Translations under genes and position numbers: made by a program | Shown: positions 18,507 to 28,180 of the stretch, in pieces | Layout: each line of letters opens with the position of its first letter | Position numbering within the stretch: the first letter of the stretch is position 1 | Notes under the pieces: generated by a model | What the model saw: the letters and a program-made list of their open reading frames with translations, nothing else | Told to the model about the DNA's origin: nothing | Database searches by the model: none | From: Acinetobacter lwoffii | GTDB taxonomy: Bacteria > Pseudomonadota > Gammaproteobacteria > Pseudomonadales > Moraxellaceae | Assembly (NCBI RefSeq): GCF_019343495.1 | Contig: NZ_CP072549.1 | Span: 310,001-374,000, forward strand | Direction of reading: 5' to 3' | Length of the DNA: 64,000 bases

Positions 18507-18605
18507 ATGGCCCAAGGTATTGATGATGCTTTAGTAGAAATTTTAGGTGCTAAACAAATTAATGCCTTACGTAAGGCCGGTCACTACCGACGAGATGTGT
18601 ATTAA
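18507..18605 (+). CDS. Short ORF, 32 aa, possibly a gene remnant
   Basis: ATG 18507 gives MAQGIDDALVEILGAKQINA and continues LRKAGHYRRDVY to a TAA. It begins just outside the proposed end of the recombinase-trio element and is followed by a hairpin terminator at 18640. There is no clear ribosome-binding site. It may be a very small protein or the tail of a gene cut by the element. Unrecognised. Confidence 0.3.
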   Translation: MAQGIDDALVEILGAKQINALRKAGHYRRDVY

Positions 18606-18639
18606 TGCTTAGCTAGATTGGCATAAATTCTATTTCTAC

Positions 18640-18667
18640 AATCCTCCATCGATGGGGGGATTTTTTT
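18640..18667 (+). terminator. Rho-independent terminator
   Basis: AATCCTCCAT pairs with ATGGGGGGATT (one G-T pair and one bulge) around a CG turn and is followed by T7. It insulates the urease cluster from the island. Confidence 0.7.
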
Positions 18668-18789
18668 ATGGCCATCTGAATAATTATCGGCAATCACATA
18701 TTTTTTAATAATTAAGATGTCTTGCACGAAGCAAATTTCAAAATAATTAGATAGACACGGCAAAAATAAAACGCTTGGCAAAATAAGAT

Positions 18790-18805
18790 TGGCATGAATA
18801 GTGCA
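18790..18805 (+). promoter_or_regulatory. Sigma-54 promoter of ureEFGJ
   Basis: TGGCATGAATAGTGCA carries GG and GC exactly 12 bp apart and matches the sigma-54 consensus TGGCAC(G)-N-TTGC(A/T) at nearly all conserved positions. It lies 90 bp before ureE. The palindrome TGCATTA-N3-TAATGCA (18802-18818) overlaps the expected start point and may bind a regulator. Confidence 0.7.
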
Positions 18806-18894
18806 TTATTTTAATGCAAATCATTCATTTAATGCTGAATTTAGCATCAATTTAGTTCACGAATCACGATAAAAGAAATTGAGATTGGGTATTT

Positions 18895-19377
18895 ATGAAA
18901 ATCTATACGGAAAGACTTGAGGGTAATGTCGTACAAGAAAATGTTGAGATAGTTGAACTGACATTTGATACACGACAAAAGAGCCGTTTTCGTGCAACTT
19001 TAGCTAACGGGCACGATATTGGTGCAGATTTACCCCGTACCGGCATTTTAAGGCACGGTTCATATATCGCAACTCAAGAGGGTGATGTACTGCGTGTCGA
19101 TGCCAAAGCAGAAAAACTCATGAAAGTAGAAGCACCAAGCAGCTTTGATTTATTAAAAGCAGCGTATCACTTAGGTAATCGTCACGTCCCTTTAATGCTC
19201 ACACCAACGGCGCTGTATTTTGAGCCAGATCATGTATTGGCTGAAATGATAATTGGACTTGGTTTAACGGTATATGAAACCATGCATCCATTTGAGCCTG
19301 AAAGCGGTGCTTATGCACAGCATCAGCATGATCACAGATTAAGCCCAATTAAGGCTTTGCATCATGTTCACACCTAA
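18895..19377 (+). CDS. ureE: Urease accessory protein UreE (nickel metallochaperone)
   Basis: 160 aa. The N-terminal peptide-binding domain begins [20 protein letters not shown], and the second domain carries the nickel-binding fold ([20 protein letters not shown]). A histidine-rich tail (AQHQHDHRL ... HHVHT) provides extra nickel sites. UreE delivers nickel to UreG and the apo-urease complex in the cytoplasm. This is the first gene of the ureE-F-G-J block; its stop overlaps the ureF start by 14 bp. The cluster order differs from the common D-A-B-C-E-F-G order. Confidence 0.95.
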   Translation: MKIYTERLEGNVVQENVEIVELTFDTRQKSRFRATLANGHDIGADLPRTGILRHGSYIATQEGDVLRVDAKAEKLMKVEAPSSFDLLKAAYHLGNRHVPLMLTPTALYFEPDHVLAEMIIGLGLTVYETMHPFEPESGAYAQHQHDHRLSPIKALHHVHT

Positions 19378-20029
19378 TGCTTCACAGCTTTTAAGTCTGT
19401 TGACTTTGTCCTCAACGGCACTACCAATTGGGGCGTACTGTTATTCTCAAGGGGTAGAAAGTGCGATTGATCAGAGCTTAATTTTTGATGAAACCTCGAG
19501 CATTACTTATTTTGAAGAAGTGCTTGAAATGCTTTTGGTACGGTTTGAGCTGCCCGTTTTGAAACGCCTAATAATATCTTTTGATCAGCCTGAGCAGTTT
19601 GAATACTGGGCGCAGTTATATAGAGCAAGTCGAGAAAGCAAAGAGTTATTGGCTGAATCACAGCAATTGGCATTTTCATTAAATGCGTGGATTCGTGATG
19701 TGCTGAAAAAGCCTGTGAAATTAAAAAAGCAGATCGGTTTCGTACCCATCTATGCGCATCTTTGTGGGCAACTCGAACTTGATGTTGCAGAGGTTTTGAC
19801 TGCTTATACCTTTACCGTACTTGAAAATCAGGTGTTGGCTGCCGTGAAAACTGTACCACTTGGACAGATGAGTGGACAACGGATTTTATGGCATGTTCAT
19901 GGGCTGATTCCAGAGGCAATTGAACGTGCTTTAGCACTGCAAGATGCTGAACTCAGTAGCGCCTTACCTAATTACGCCATGCTCAGTATGGCACACGAAA
20001 CACAATATTCACGATTATTTAGATCTTAA
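19364..20029 (+). CDS. ureF: Urease accessory protein UreF
   Basis: 221 aa, all-helical accessory protein. It has the typical opening [20 protein letters not shown] and the glycine/serine-containing C-terminal region. It forms the UreD-UreF-UreG activation complex on apo-urease, gating GTP hydrolysis and nickel transfer. ATG 19364 lies inside the last codons of ureE, implying coupled translation; ureG follows after 18 bp. The length is normal for the family. Confidence 0.93.
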   Translation: MFTPNASQLLSLLTLSSTALPIGAYCYSQGVESAIDQSLIFDETSSITYFEEVLEMLLVRFELPVLKRLIISFDQPEQFEYWAQLYRASRESKELLAESQQLAFSLNAWIRDVLKKPVKLKKQIGFVPIYAHLCGQLELDVAEVLTAYTFTVLENQVLAAVKTVPLGQMSGQRILWHVHGLIPEAIERALALQDAELSSALPNYAMLSMAHETQYSRLFRS

Positions 20030-20047
20030 AAATAAAGGACATTTCAC

Positions 20048-20662
20048 ATGACAGAACGTAGCCCATTACGCGTAGGTATTGGCGGTCCAGTTGGTTCAGG
20101 TAAAACAGCGCTTACTTTAAATTTATGTCAGGCACTGCGTGAAAAATACAATATGGCGGTGGTGACCAATGATATTTATACCAAAGAAGATTCCAACTTT
20201 TTAACACGCCATGAAGCTATGTCACCTGAGCGTATTGTTGGTGTAGAAACAGGTGGTTGCCCGCATACCGCAATTCGTGAGGACGCCTCCATTAACCTAG
20301 CGGCTATTGATGACCTGTGCGAAAAATTTGATGGCCTTGAACTGATCATTATTGAAAGTGGCGGTGATAATTTGGCAGCAACATTTAGCCCGGAACTTTC
20401 AGATTTAACCCTGTATGTAATTGATGTGGCGGGTGGGGAGAAAATTCCGCGTAAAGGTGGCCCCGGTATTACCAAATCTGATTTGTTAATCATAAACAAA
20501 ACCGACCTTGCACCAATGGTTGGAGCAAATTTAGATGTGATGGATCAAGACGCGAAACGTATGCGCGGTGAAAAACCTTTTCTATTTTCCAATATGAAAA
20601 CTAAAGATGGCTTAAATGACATCATCAGCTTTATTGAGAAACAAGGTTTGTTTAAAGCATAA
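20048..20662 (+). CDS. ureG: Urease accessory GTPase UreG
   Basis: 204 aa SIMIBI-class GTPase. The P-loop [11 protein letters not shown] is near residue 12, the CPH metal-binding motif lies in [13 protein letters not shown], and the guanine-specificity motif NKTDLA is near residue 152. It couples GTP hydrolysis to nickel insertion into urease together with UreE, UreF and UreD. There is a good ribosome-binding site (AAGGA) before ATG 20048. ureJ follows 12 bp after the stop. Confidence 0.96.
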   Translation: MTERSPLRVGIGGPVGSGKTALTLNLCQALREKYNMAVVTNDIYTKEDSNFLTRHEAMSPERIVGVETGGCPHTAIREDASINLAAIDDLCEKFDGLELIIIESGGDNLAATFSPELSDLTLYVIDVAGGEKIPRKGGPGITKSDLLIINKTDLAPMVGANLDVMDQDAKRMRGEKPFLFSNMKTKDGLNDIISFIEKQGLFKA

Positions 20663-20674
20663 GGGGCATCCACT

Positions 20675-21247
20675 ATGAAGTTATTATTGCAAAGAATTAC
20701 CTTCACATCGTTGGCATTCTTTCCCTTGGTAGCAATGGCGCATCCAGGCCATGAGCATAGCCATAATAGTTTTATCAGCGGTTTTGTGCATCCATTTACA
20801 GGGCTTGATCATCTAATGATGGCGTTAGCATTTGGCGTATTGATTTGGACTGCACACCAGCGCTGGAAATGGGCCGGATTATTCGGTTTATCTGCCGCAA
20901 TGATTGTCGGTTTTATGATCGGTGCACAATTCAACTTAGCAACAGCAATTGCTGAAAACGGCATTATTGCGTCGTTAATTGTATTGGCTGTTGCTCTTTG
21001 GACCAAAACCAATAAAGCCGTTCCTTTTATTGCTGCACTTTTGGCCGGTTTTCATGGCATCGCACATGGTACGGAACTTGGCCAAAGCGGTCAGGCAGTT
21101 TTACTGGTCGTTGGTATGGTTACAGCGATGGCATCTATATACGTATTCGGTTTGCTCGTCGGCGCATTTATTCAAAAATATGTGCCTTATGGTAAGCAAA
21201 TGATTGGTGCTTTGACAGCTATTGTTGCTGTAATTGGTTTAGCTTGA
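20675..21247 (+). CDS. ureJ: HupE/UreJ family nickel transporter
   Basis: 190 aa. The N-terminal signal segment ends with [10 protein letters not shown], a His-rich periplasmic metal-binding stretch typical of HupE/UreJ. Five to six hydrophobic helices follow, with conserved [18 protein letters not shown] in helix 1 and [11 protein letters not shown] in a later helix. It imports nickel across the inner membrane for urease maturation. Last gene of the ureEFGJ block; ureD starts 34 bp downstream and may be co-transcribed. Confidence 0.92.
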   Translation: MKLLLQRITFTSLAFFPLVAMAHPGHEHSHNSFISGFVHPFTGLDHLMMALAFGVLIWTAHQRWKWAGLFGLSAAMIVGFMIGAQFNLATAIAENGIIASLIVLAVALWTKTNKAVPFIAALLAGFHGIAHGTELGQSGQAVLLVVGMVTAMASIYVFGLLVGAFIQKYVPYGKQMIGALTAIVAVIGLA

Positions 21248-21281
21248 TGCCTCATTCATCTCAAATAATAGGGAGATGCAA

Positions 21282-22184
21282 ATGAATGATCTGGTATTAA
21301 GCGAAACAAAATTTATATCGACACAACAGCAGCATAACAGCCAACTGTGGTATGCCTGTTTGGAACTTGGTTTTGCCTATCAAGTACAGTCAAATCGAAC
21401 CGTATTACAGCATCGCAAGCATCATGGGCCTGTACGCGTTCAGAAGATGTTGTGGCCTGAAAAAACTGGTATTTGCCATGCAATTATTGTGCATCCACCA
21501 GCAGGAATTGCTGGCGGAGACCATCTGACTTTTGATATGAAAGTTGAGGCGAATGCGCATGCGTTAGTTACCACGCCCGGTGCAGGAAAATGGTACAAAA
21601 CCAATGGCAAGCAAGCCTATCAGCATATTCATATACATGTCGCAGCACAGGCGACATTTGAATGGTTACCGCAAGAAACCATGCTTTTTGATGGTGCCAA
21701 TGCAGACTCTGAAACACATATTCATCTAGATGAAATGGCCAGTTTTATTGGGTGGGATATGTTGGTCATCGGTCGACAAGCACGTGGTGAAATTTTTCAG
21801 CAAGGGCAATACCAAAGCAAATTTAGGCTGTATCGTGCAGACAAATTATTGGTTGCAGATAGTTTAAATTTTAAGGGGCAGGATCGGTGGCTTACATCCT
21901 GTTTAGGTATGAATGGACATGCTGTGATGGGAAGTTTCTGGGCAGTAGCACCATCGCGTTTAAGGCAAACAACATTACTGGCTGAACATATCGAATTAAT
22001 CCGTGAATTGATTATGCGGATGAATCTAGCGGTGACTTTAACCCTGTTAGATGATGTGATTTGTGCACGTTATTTAGGCGATGATGTACGTGAATGCCAT
22101 GATGCTTTTGCAGCAGTCCGTGCCCGTTTAAGACGCTATTGGTATGACCTAGCAGAAGAATTCCCACGGATTTGGCGCACTTAA
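21282..22184 (+). CDS. ureD: Urease accessory protein UreD (UreH)
   Basis: About 300 aa. Family signatures include [40 protein letters not shown] and [13 protein letters not shown]. UreD binds apo-urease and recruits UreF and UreG, and carries the tunnel through which nickel is thought to pass. I use ATG 21282 because GGGAG lies six bases before it; an ATG six bases earlier (21276) abuts that sequence. A 159-bp gap with its own sigma-54-like site separates it from ureA, so ureD may belong to the upstream transcript. Confidence 0.93.
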   Translation: MNDLVLSETKFISTQQQHNSQLWYACLELGFAYQVQSNRTVLQHRKHHGPVRVQKMLWPEKTGICHAIIVHPPAGIAGGDHLTFDMKVEANAHALVTTPGAGKWYKTNGKQAYQHIHIHVAAQATFEWLPQETMLFDGANADSETHIHLDEMASFIGWDMLVIGRQARGEIFQQGQYQSKFRLYRADKLLVADSLNFKGQDRWLTSCLGMNGHAVMGSFWAVAPSRLRQTTLLAEHIELIRELIMRMNLAVTLTLLDDVICARYLGDDVRECHDAFAAVRARLRRYWYDLAEEFPRIWRT

Positions 22185-22297
22185 GTTTTGCCATCATTGG
22201 AAAGTAGATAGGTCTAGCAAGATTAATAGATTAAGTGTTCATTTTACCTTTGGGTTAGGACACTAAAAATCAAAACGTGCGAGAGCGAAAGAAGAAT

Positions 22298-22313
22298 TTG
22301 CACGCATTTTGCA
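22298..22313 (+). promoter_or_regulatory. Sigma-54-like promoter of ureAB-GNAT-ureC
   Basis: TTGCACGCATTTTGCA fits the -24/-12 consensus except for T in place of the first G of the -24 GG. It lies 31 bp before the ureA ATG. Confidence 0.55.
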
Positions 22314-22343
22314 TTCTACATTTTAGAAGATTAGGAAATTGTT

Positions 22344-22646
22344 ATGGAACTTAATCCAACTGAAAAAGATAAATTATTAATTTTTACCGCAGGCCTTGTT
22401 GCTGAGCGTCGTAAAGCGCGTGGATTAAAATTGAATTATCCAGAATCAATTGCATTTATTTCAGCAGCACTGCTTGAGGGCGCACGCGATGGCATGTCCG
22501 TGAGCGAGTTAATGCATTACGGCACAACCTTGTTAAGTCGTGAAGATGTCATGGATGGTGTCGCGGAAATGATTGCAGAAGTGCAGGTCGAAGCTACTTT
22601 TCCAGATGGTTCAAAGTTAGTCACAGTTCATCAACCCATTGTCTAA
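22344..22646 (+). CDS. ureA: Urease subunit gamma
   Basis: 100 aa, standard length. It starts [20 protein letters not shown] and contains [17 protein letters not shown] and the C-terminal [17 protein letters not shown] typical of UreA. It forms the (UreABC)3 trimer of the cytoplasmic nickel enzyme that hydrolyses urea to ammonia and carbamate. ureB follows after 19 bp. Confidence 0.97.
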   Translation: MELNPTEKDKLLIFTAGLVAERRKARGLKLNYPESIAFISAALLEGARDGMSVSELMHYGTTLLSREDVMDGVAEMIAEVQVEATFPDGSKLVTVHQPIV

Positions 22647-22665
22647 TAAAAATAAGGAGTAAGCC

Positions 22666-22974
22666 ATGATTCCTGGTGAAATTATTACGCCTGATTCAGA
22701 CATTGAAATGAATGTCGGACGAGAAACACTGAAAATGCGTGTTGCTAATGCAGGCGATCGACCAATTCAAGTCGGTTCTCATTTTCACTTTGCTGAAGCC
22801 AATGATGCTTTGCAATTTAATCGAGAGCAAGCTAGAGGCTATCGACTCAACATCGCTGCTGGAACAGCAGTTCGTTTTGAACCGGGCCAAAGTCGAGATA
22901 TCGAATTGGTTGCACTTGCAGGTAAACGTGAGGTGTATGGGTTTGCAGGGCGTGTTATGGGTAAATTGGATTAA
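22666..22974 (+). CDS. ureB: Urease subunit beta
   Basis: 102 aa. It opens [20 protein letters not shown] and contains [11 protein letters not shown] and the [20 protein letters not shown] block, all diagnostic of UreB. It packs between UreA and UreC in the urease trimer. The ribosome-binding site AAGGAG precedes the ATG. A GNAT acetyltransferase gene, not ureC, comes next (89-bp gap). Confidence 0.97.
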   Translation: MIPGEIITPDSDIEMNVGRETLKMRVANAGDRPIQVGSHFHFAEANDALQFNREQARGYRLNIAAGTAVRFEPGQSRDIELVALAGKREVYGFAGRVMGKLD

Positions 22975-23063
22975 CTATTTTTATGCTCAAGTGTCTTGTT
23001 GAACAATTAAATTATTGTTAGTAATAAGTTCAATAAGTACATGAAAAAGCATAAGAGAATTAA

Positions 23064-23525
23064 ATGTTAATAATGAAAATACGCCCAGCAACTGTTGATG
23101 ATGTTGAAGCCATCGCTGCTGTTATTGAACCTTTTGTCGATTATGTTGTCATGACTGAAGAAGGACGTGAACGCTTTAAACCTGATATGTTGAAAAACAT
23201 CTTCCAACAACCACTTATTCATTATTTTGTGGCAGAAATTAATGAAGAAATCGTTGGGAATTTGGCGTATATCGCTCCATCTCATGTCATGCATTATTTC
23301 TTAAAAGCTGAATATCACGGTCAAGGTTATGGTCGACAAATGTGGGACTTTTTAGAGCAAGAAATACTTAAAAATGATCCCGATATAATCACAATAAATT
23401 CAAGTCATTATGCACTCGATATTTATAAAAAATATGGATTTGAAGTGGTCGGTGCGCTAACGGAGAAATGGGGTATTCAATTTATTCCGATGCAAAAGCT
23501 GCTAAAGCCAAAAAATCTAGAATAG
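23064..23525 (+). CDS. GNAT-family N-acetyltransferase inside the urease operon
   Basis: 153 aa with the GNAT fold: an [16 protein letters not shown] opening, and motif A with the acetyl-CoA-binding Q/R-x-x-G-x-G/A pattern in [17 protein letters not shown] (about residues 85-102), then the C-terminal [14 protein letters not shown]. It transfers an acetyl group from acetyl-CoA to an unknown amine. It lies between ureB and ureC, with ureC starting 11 bp after its stop, so it is translated from the urease message. A direct role in urease function is not established; I recall a similar insertion in other Acinetobacter urease loci, but could not check. Confidence 0.85.
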   Translation: MLIMKIRPATVDDVEAIAAVIEPFVDYVVMTEEGRERFKPDMLKNIFQQPLIHYFVAEINEEIVGNLAYIAPSHVMHYFLKAEYHGQGYGRQMWDFLEQEILKNDPDIITINSSHYALDIYKKYGFEVVGALTEKWGIQFIPMQKLLKPKNLE

Positions 23526-23536
23526 GAAATATATTA

Positions 23537-25237
23537 ATGAAAATGTCTCGCCGTGCTTATGCGGAAATGTTTGGCCCTACAGTAGGTGATAGAGTTCGCT
23601 TAGCTGATACAGAATTGTTTATTCAAGTTGAACAAGACCTCACGACTTATGGTGAAGAAGTTAAATTTGGCGGTGGCAAGGTCATTCGCGATGGTATGGG
23701 ACAGTCACAATTATTGTCTGATGAGGTCGCTGATACCGTCATTACCAATGCTTTAATTGTCGATTGGTGGGGTATTGTCAAAGCCGATGTTGGACTTAAA
23801 AATGGTCGTATCTGGAAAATAGGTAAAGCAGGTAACCCTGATATTCAACCTGACATTACAATTCCTTTAGGTGCAGCAACTGAAGTCATCGCAGGTGAAG
23901 GACAAATCTTAACGGCGGGAGGGATAGATACTCACATTCATTGGATTTGCCCACAACAAGTTGAAACAGCACTAATGTCAGGCACAACTACAATGATTGG
24001 TGGTGGTACAGGCCCCGCCGCAGGAACATCTGCAACCACAGTAACTCCAGGCCCATGGCATATTGCGACCATGCTACAAGCTATTGATGATTTACCTATG
24101 AATATTGGTCTGTTAGGTAAAGGCAACTTGAGTCAGCCAGAACCAATCGCTGAACAAATCAAAGCCGGTGTGGTGGGTTTAAAATTACATGAAGACTGGG
24201 GATCGACGCCAGCCGCGATTGATAACTGTCTAAGTGTGGCGGATCAATACGATGTACAAGTTGCCATTCACACAGACACACTAAATGAAAGTGGCTTTCT
24301 AGAAGAAACCTTAGCAGCATTTAATAACCGGACCATCCACACTTACCATACTGAGGGTGCGGGCGGTGGTCACGCACCAGATATTTTAAAAGCAATTGGT
24401 CAACCCAATGTTTTACCATCTTCAACCAATCCCACACGTCCATATACCGTCAATACCATTGATGAACATTTAGATATGTTGATGGTTTGCCACCATTTAG
24501 ACCCTGCAATTTCTGAAGATGTTGCTTTTGCTGAAAGTCGGATTCGCCGTGAAACTATTGCTGCAGAAGATATCTTGCAGGATATGGGCGCAATTGCCAT
24601 GATGTCTTCCGACTCGCAAGCGATGGGGCGTGTGGGTGAAGTAATATTACGTACTTGGCAGACAGCACATAAAATGAAAGTGCAACGCGGCCCACTCGAA
24701 GGTGATAATCAAAATCACGATAACAATCGTGTGAAGCGCTATATTGCTAAATATACGATTAATCCTGCCATTACCCATGGATTAAGCCATGAAGTTGGTT
24801 CGATTGAAGTGGGTAAATTAGCCGATATTGTTTTATGGAAGCCTGCATTTTTTGGTGTTAAGCCCTCGATGATTATTAAAGGCGGAATGATTGCAGCTGC
24901 GCCGATGGGTGATATTAATGCTTCAATTCCAACGCCACAGCCTGTGCATTATCGTCCGATGTTTGGCGCTTACCCTCGTGGCGTACATAACACCTGCATT
25001 ACCTTTTTATCGCAAGTGGCAATAGAGCAAGGCGTACATGAACAATTGGCTTTAAAGAAGTTGATTAGTCCTTGTAAAGCCACGCGTAATATCTCGAAAG
25101 CAGATATGAAGTTAAATACTTATTGTCCTGTAATGGAGGTTGACCCTGAGATTTATGAAGTACGTGCAGATGGTGTGCATTTGACTTGTGAGCCTGCGGA
25201 AGTGTTACCAATGGCGCAGCGTTACTTCTTATTTTAA
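23537..25237 (+). CDS. ureC: Urease subunit alpha (catalytic)
   Basis: 566 aa catalytic subunit. All active-site residues are seen: His133 and His135 (THIHW), carbamylated Lys216 ([10 protein letters not shown]), His245 (AIHTDT), His271 ([13 protein letters not shown]), mobile-flap Cys318-His319 (MVCHHLDP) and Asp359 ([10 protein letters not shown]). ATG 23537 ([20 protein letters not shown]) is preceded by AGGAAA and is the conserved start; the frame is open 23 codons further upstream, but that part overlaps the GNAT gene. It hydrolyses urea released by allantoicase and ureidoglycolate lyase encoded downstream. A terminator follows at 25261. Confidence 0.97.
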   Translation: MKMSRRAYAEMFGPTVGDRVRLADTELFIQVEQDLTTYGEEVKFGGGKVIRDGMGQSQLLSDEVADTVITNALIVDWWGIVKADVGLKNGRIWKIGKAGNPDIQPDITIPLGAATEVIAGEGQILTAGGIDTHIHWICPQQVETALMSGTTTMIGGGTGPAAGTSATTVTPGPWHIATMLQAIDDLPMNIGLLGKGNLSQPEPIAEQIKAGVVGLKLHEDWGSTPAAIDNCLSVADQYDVQVAIHTDTLNESGFLEETLAAFNNRTIHTYHTEGAGGGHAPDILKAIGQPNVLPSSTNPTRPYTVNTIDEHLDMLMVCHHLDPAISEDVAFAESRIRRETIAAEDILQDMGAIAMMSSDSQAMGRVGEVILRTWQTAHKMKVQRGPLEGDNQNHDNNRVKRYIAKYTINPAITHGLSHEVGSIEVGKLADIVLWKPAFFGVKPSMIIKGGMIAAAPMGDINASIPTPQPVHYRPMFGAYPRGVHNTCITFLSQVAIEQGVHEQLALKKLISPCKATRNISKADMKLNTYCPVMEVDPEIYEVRADGVHLTCEPAEVLPMAQRYFLF

Positions 25238-25260
25238 TCATTTCCAAAACACTATTTCAC

Positions 25261-25292
25261 AAAGCCTTTCTGAATATGAAAGGCTTCTCTTT
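25261..25292 (+). terminator. Terminator after ureC
   Basis: AAGCCTTTC and GAAAGGCTT form the stem around TGAATAT and are followed by a CT-rich then T-rich run. Confidence 0.75.
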
Positions 25293-25293
25293 T

Positions 25294-25635
25294 TTAAATT
25301 TTAGTATTTTTGAAAAGTAAATAATCTTTAAAATATGAAAATACGACTACCTCTATAAGGGCTAACAATCCAAAAAATGTAAAATTTAATAATTTATGAT
25401 TATACCCATCTACCAATAAGTGTAAAAAAACAAATGAAATCATGATTCCACAGGCAAGTCTTAAAAGATTAATGCAGATATCAAATAAGCCAAGGGAAAG
25501 TTTTTTTAATAAAATTTTATGTTTTAAATTAAAGAAATAAAAGAAAAACCAAGAAATTAATCCTATGATAAAAAGAATAATTAAGTTTAAAATATTTGGT
25601 GTTTTAAATTGATCACCGTAACCATTAGACTTCCT
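25294..25635 (-). pseudogene. Remnant of a small membrane-protein gene
   Basis: A 113-codon open frame on the minus strand has no usable start: a TGA sits just upstream and the nearest ATG is in another frame. The translation (YGDQFKTPNILNLIILFIIG, then WFFFYFFN, and two further hydrophobic helices) predicts three membrane segments. It probably lost its start through a frameshift or rearrangement next to the IS5-family element. Family not recognised. Confidence 0.35.
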
Positions 25636-25644
25636 TCATAAATC
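25623..25644 (-). repeat. 22-bp inverted repeat flanking IS5 copy 1 (left arm)
   Basis: On the minus strand this reads GATTTATGAAGGAAGTCTAA followed by TG. The segment at 26800-26821 is the same on the plus strand with one mismatch (A to C). The arms are 1.16 kb apart with the IS between them. Confidence 0.6.
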
Positions 25645-25702
25645 ATTTTTCAATCAATTTAATTGTTTATCTTTCACCCAATCTAAATTGTATATGCCAG
25701 CA

Positions 25703-26741
25703 GGCTTTGTTGCACAAACCTATCTCTAAAGGCTTATTCCACAATATAATTCTCAAATGAATAAGCCCACACATAAAATCTATCGTACAACCAATTGGTC
25801 TTCTTATAACAGTGCATTAATAAATCGAGGAAATCTCTCAATTTGGTTTGATCCCAAGACTCAATGGTACGCTCAACCCAAAGGTAAACATGGTCGAAAT
25901 CAAACTTATTCAGATACAGCCATCCAATGCTGTTTAATGATCAAATCCTTATTTCGTCTTTCTTTACGCATGGTCACTGGCTTTGTGCAAAGTCTCATTC
26001 ATCTTTGTAGATTAGATTGGACAGCACCAGACTATTCCACCATCTGCAGAAGACAAAAGCATATTGATATTGCAATTAACTATCAAAAAAGCAGTAATGG
26101 TCTCCAGCTACTCGTCGATTCTACTGGCTTAAAGTTTCTAGGTGAAGGTGAATGGAAGCGTAAGAAACACCAACCTGAATATCGTCGCCAATGGCGTAAA
26201 CTTCATATTGGTATAGATGCTGAAACCCTTCAAATACGCGCTATTCAACTCACTACAAATAATGTGAGTGATTCACAAGTGCTTGGTGATTTACTCGATC
26301 AGATTCCACAAGATGAGCAGATTGACTCTGTCTATACTGATGGGGCTTATGACACCAAGCAATGCCGTCAAGTAATTGCAGACCGACAAGCACATGCGGT
26401 GATTCCGCCAAGAAAAAATGCGAAACCTTGGAAAGATACAAAGACCAGCTCGCTAGAGCGAAATGAATTACTTCGAACAGTTAAACGTTTAGGAAGAACA
26501 ATATGGAAAAATTGGTCAGGCTATCATCGCAGAAGTCTGATAGAAACCAAGATGCATTGCATCAAATTATTAGGCGATAAACTCCGTGCGAGAAACTTTC
26601 AAAGCCAAGTCAATGAGATTCATGCACGTGTGGCCGTATTAAATAAATTTACAGATTTAGGCCGACCTCACACCCAAGTTGCCACTTAAATTTAGATAAC
26701 TTGGAAGAAGTTTAGCTTTTGAATGTTTGTGCAACAAAGCC
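25703..26741 (+). mobile_element. IS5-family insertion sequence, copy 1 (1039 bp)
   Basis: Perfect terminal inverted repeats GGCTTTGTTGCACAAAC at both ends enclose one transposase gene. No flanking direct repeat is visible (ATGCCAGCA on the left, CTCTTGAAT on the right). The absence of a duplication suggests that one side has been rearranged after insertion. A second, related copy lies in opposite orientation at 35596-36635. Confidence 0.9.
25757..26689 (+). CDS. IS5-family transposase, copy 1
   Basis: 310 aa DDE transposase. An N-terminal DUF772-like part (WSSYNSALINRGNLSIWFDP, YSDTAIQCCLMIKSLFRLSL) precedes the catalytic core: Asp in LLVDSTGLKFLGEGEW, Asp in VYTDGAYDTKQC, and Glu in the HRRSLIETKMHCIKLLG motif. 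Intact and of usual length, so the element is probably active. About 87% identical by eye to the copy at 35649-36581, which means they are related but not a recent duplication. Confidence 0.93.
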   Translation: MNKPTHKIYRTTNWSSYNSALINRGNLSIWFDPKTQWYAQPKGKHGRNQTYSDTAIQCCLMIKSLFRLSLRMVTGFVQSLIHLCRLDWTAPDYSTICRRQKHIDIAINYQKSSNGLQLLVDSTGLKFLGEGEWKRKKHQPEYRRQWRKLHIGIDAETLQIRAIQLTTNNVSDSQVLGDLLDQIPQDEQIDSVYTDGAYDTKQCRQVIADRQAHAVIPPRKNAKPWKDTKTSSLERNELLRTVKRLGRTIWKNWSGYHRRSLIETKMHCIKLLGDKLRARNFQSQVNEIHARVAVLNKFTDLGRPHTQVAT

Positions 26742-26799
26742 CTCTTGAATTAAATAATTTTGCTGATTAATTTAAGATCAAATAAATTGTACGTTTTTT

Positions 26800-26821
26800 G
26801 ATTTATGACGGAAGTCTAATG
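26800..26821 (+). repeat. 22-bp inverted repeat flanking IS5 copy 1 (right arm)
   Basis: Matches the reverse complement of 25623-25644 at 21 of 22 positions. Confidence 0.6.
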
Positions 26822-27008
26822 TACTAAAAAATGAAAGAAAAAATTCTAAAGTAAAAATATTAATAATTTTTTTATGTTTTGTATTCATTAGACAGTCCAA
26901 AGAAAAAATATTTTTTAGATATTAAATTTATAAAGTTAGATGCTCAATATGCACGCGTCATCAGTTGTCGTTCCTTTAGAAAGGAAATAAAACTTGTATA
27001 CTAAGTTT

Positions 27009-27024
27009 TGGCGCACTAATTGCT
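27009..27024 (+). promoter_or_regulatory. Sigma-54 promoter of puuE
   Basis: TGGCGCACTAATTGCT has GG and GC 12 bp apart and the TTGCT -12 box, and lies about 50 bp before the puuE start. Confidence 0.65.
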
Positions 27025-27074
27025 TAATTCATTCTATTTTTTGACTGTTTGATATAACAAATTAGGAAGTGGAT

Positions 27075-28037
27075 GTGACAGCAACATATTTACGTGGGCA
27101 AGATCTGATAGACCAGATTCAACAACAAGACTATTCCAGAGATCTGATTGGCTATCATGGAGAACCACCCAAAGTGGAATGGCCAAATGGTGCTCGTGTC
27201 GCGGTTCAGTTTGTATTGAACTATGAAGAAGGCGGTGAAAACCATGTAGAACATGGTGATGCAGGTTCAGAACAGTTTTTGTCAGATATTATTGGCGCGG
27301 CCAGTTTTCCAGACAAACACATGTCGATGGATTCCATGTACGAATATGGCTCACGAGCGGGCTTTTGGCGCATTCACCAAGAGTTTAAAAAACGCCAACT
27401 CCCCATGACCATTTTCGGTGTGGGTATGGCTTTGGCACGCAATCCTTACATTGTGGAAGCGATTAAAGCAGCCAATTATGATGTCGTATCGCATGGTCAA
27501 CGTTGGTTGCATTATCAAGATATGCCAATCGAACAAGAACGCCAACATATGGATCAAGCTATTAGCGTGCTTGAAACGCTATTTGGTAAAACACCAATCG
27601 GTTGGTATACCGGACGTGATAGCCCGAATACTCGAAAATTACTTGCTGAATTTCCTCAGATTCAATATGACTGTGACTATTATGGCGATGACTTACCATT
27701 TTGGAGCACAGTGACGAATGTAGATGGTGCAACACGTCCGCATTTAATCATTCCATATACACTTGAAAGTAATGATATGAAGTTTTGCTCGCCGGGTGGT
27801 TTTAATAGTGGTGAGCAATTTTATCAATACCTTAAAGATGCCTTTGATGTGTTATATGCCGAAGGTGAAACTGCGCCAAAAATGCTATCTATTGGTATGC
27901 ACTGTCGTATTTTAGGGCGACCAGGACGCTTTAAAGCACTACAAAGATTCTTAGATTATGTGCAATCGCATGAAAAAGTATGGGTTTGTCGTCGTGCCGA
28001 TATTGCAGAACATTGGATAAAACACCATGCACCGTAA
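27075..28037 (+). CDS. puuE: Allantoinase PuuE (polysaccharide-deacetylase type)
   Basis: About 320 aa NodB/polysaccharide-deacetylase-fold allantoinase, unrelated to the amidohydrolase type. Signatures: DLIGYHGEPPKVEWPNGARV, VQFVLNYEEGGENH, DVVSHGQRWLHYQDM and GWYTGRDSPNTRKLL. It converts allantoin to allantoate in the cytoplasm. Two GTG codons can start it (27069 and 27075); I choose 27075 because AGGAAG lies five bases before it. It is the first gene of the urate cluster after the IS, with a sigma-54 site upstream and a terminator downstream. Confidence 0.92.
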   Translation: MTATYLRGQDLIDQIQQQDYSRDLIGYHGEPPKVEWPNGARVAVQFVLNYEEGGENHVEHGDAGSEQFLSDIIGAASFPDKHMSMDSMYEYGSRAGFWRIHQEFKKRQLPMTIFGVGMALARNPYIVEAIKAANYDVVSHGQRWLHYQDMPIEQERQHMDQAISVLETLFGKTPIGWYTGRDSPNTRKLLAEFPQIQYDCDYYGDDLPFWSTVTNVDGATRPHLIIPYTLESNDMKFCSPGGFNSGEQFYQYLKDAFDVLYAEGETAPKMLSIGMHCRILGRPGRFKALQRFLDYVQSHEKVWVCRRADIAEHWIKHHAP

Positions 28038-28056
28038 TAAAAAAAATAAAGAAGAA

Positions 28057-28081
28057 AGAGAGGCTTAGCGCCTCTTTTTTT
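28057..28081 (+). terminator. Terminator after puuE
   Basis: AGAGGC-TTAGC-GCCTCT followed by T7. Confidence 0.85.
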
Positions 28082-28119
28082 GTGCCTATAAAAAGCAATT
28101 TGTCTAAGAAATAAGGGAT

Positions 28120-28135
28120 TGGCATTGATATTGCA
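28120..28135 (+). promoter_or_regulatory. Sigma-54 promoter of uraD-uraH-permease
   Basis: TGGCATTGATATTGCA, GG and GC 12 bp apart, matching the consensus closely. The uraD GTG is 46 bp downstream. Confidence 0.7.
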
Positions 28136-28180
28136 AAACATGTTTTGAACGAATATTAAATATTTTTAGGCGATTTAATA

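Larger units (their letters stand above)
26742..27074. other. Interval between IS5 copy 1 and puuE
   Basis: 333 AT-rich bases with no gene. It holds a 22-bp segment (26800-26821) that is an inverted copy of 25623-25644 on the other side of the IS, and the sigma-54 promoter of puuE at 27009. Confidence 0.5.

Noticed and set aside
23468..23536. N-terminal extension of UreC by 23 codons
   Set aside because: The extension overlaps the GNAT gene out of frame and is not part of the UreC family; ATG 23537 has the better ribosome-binding site.
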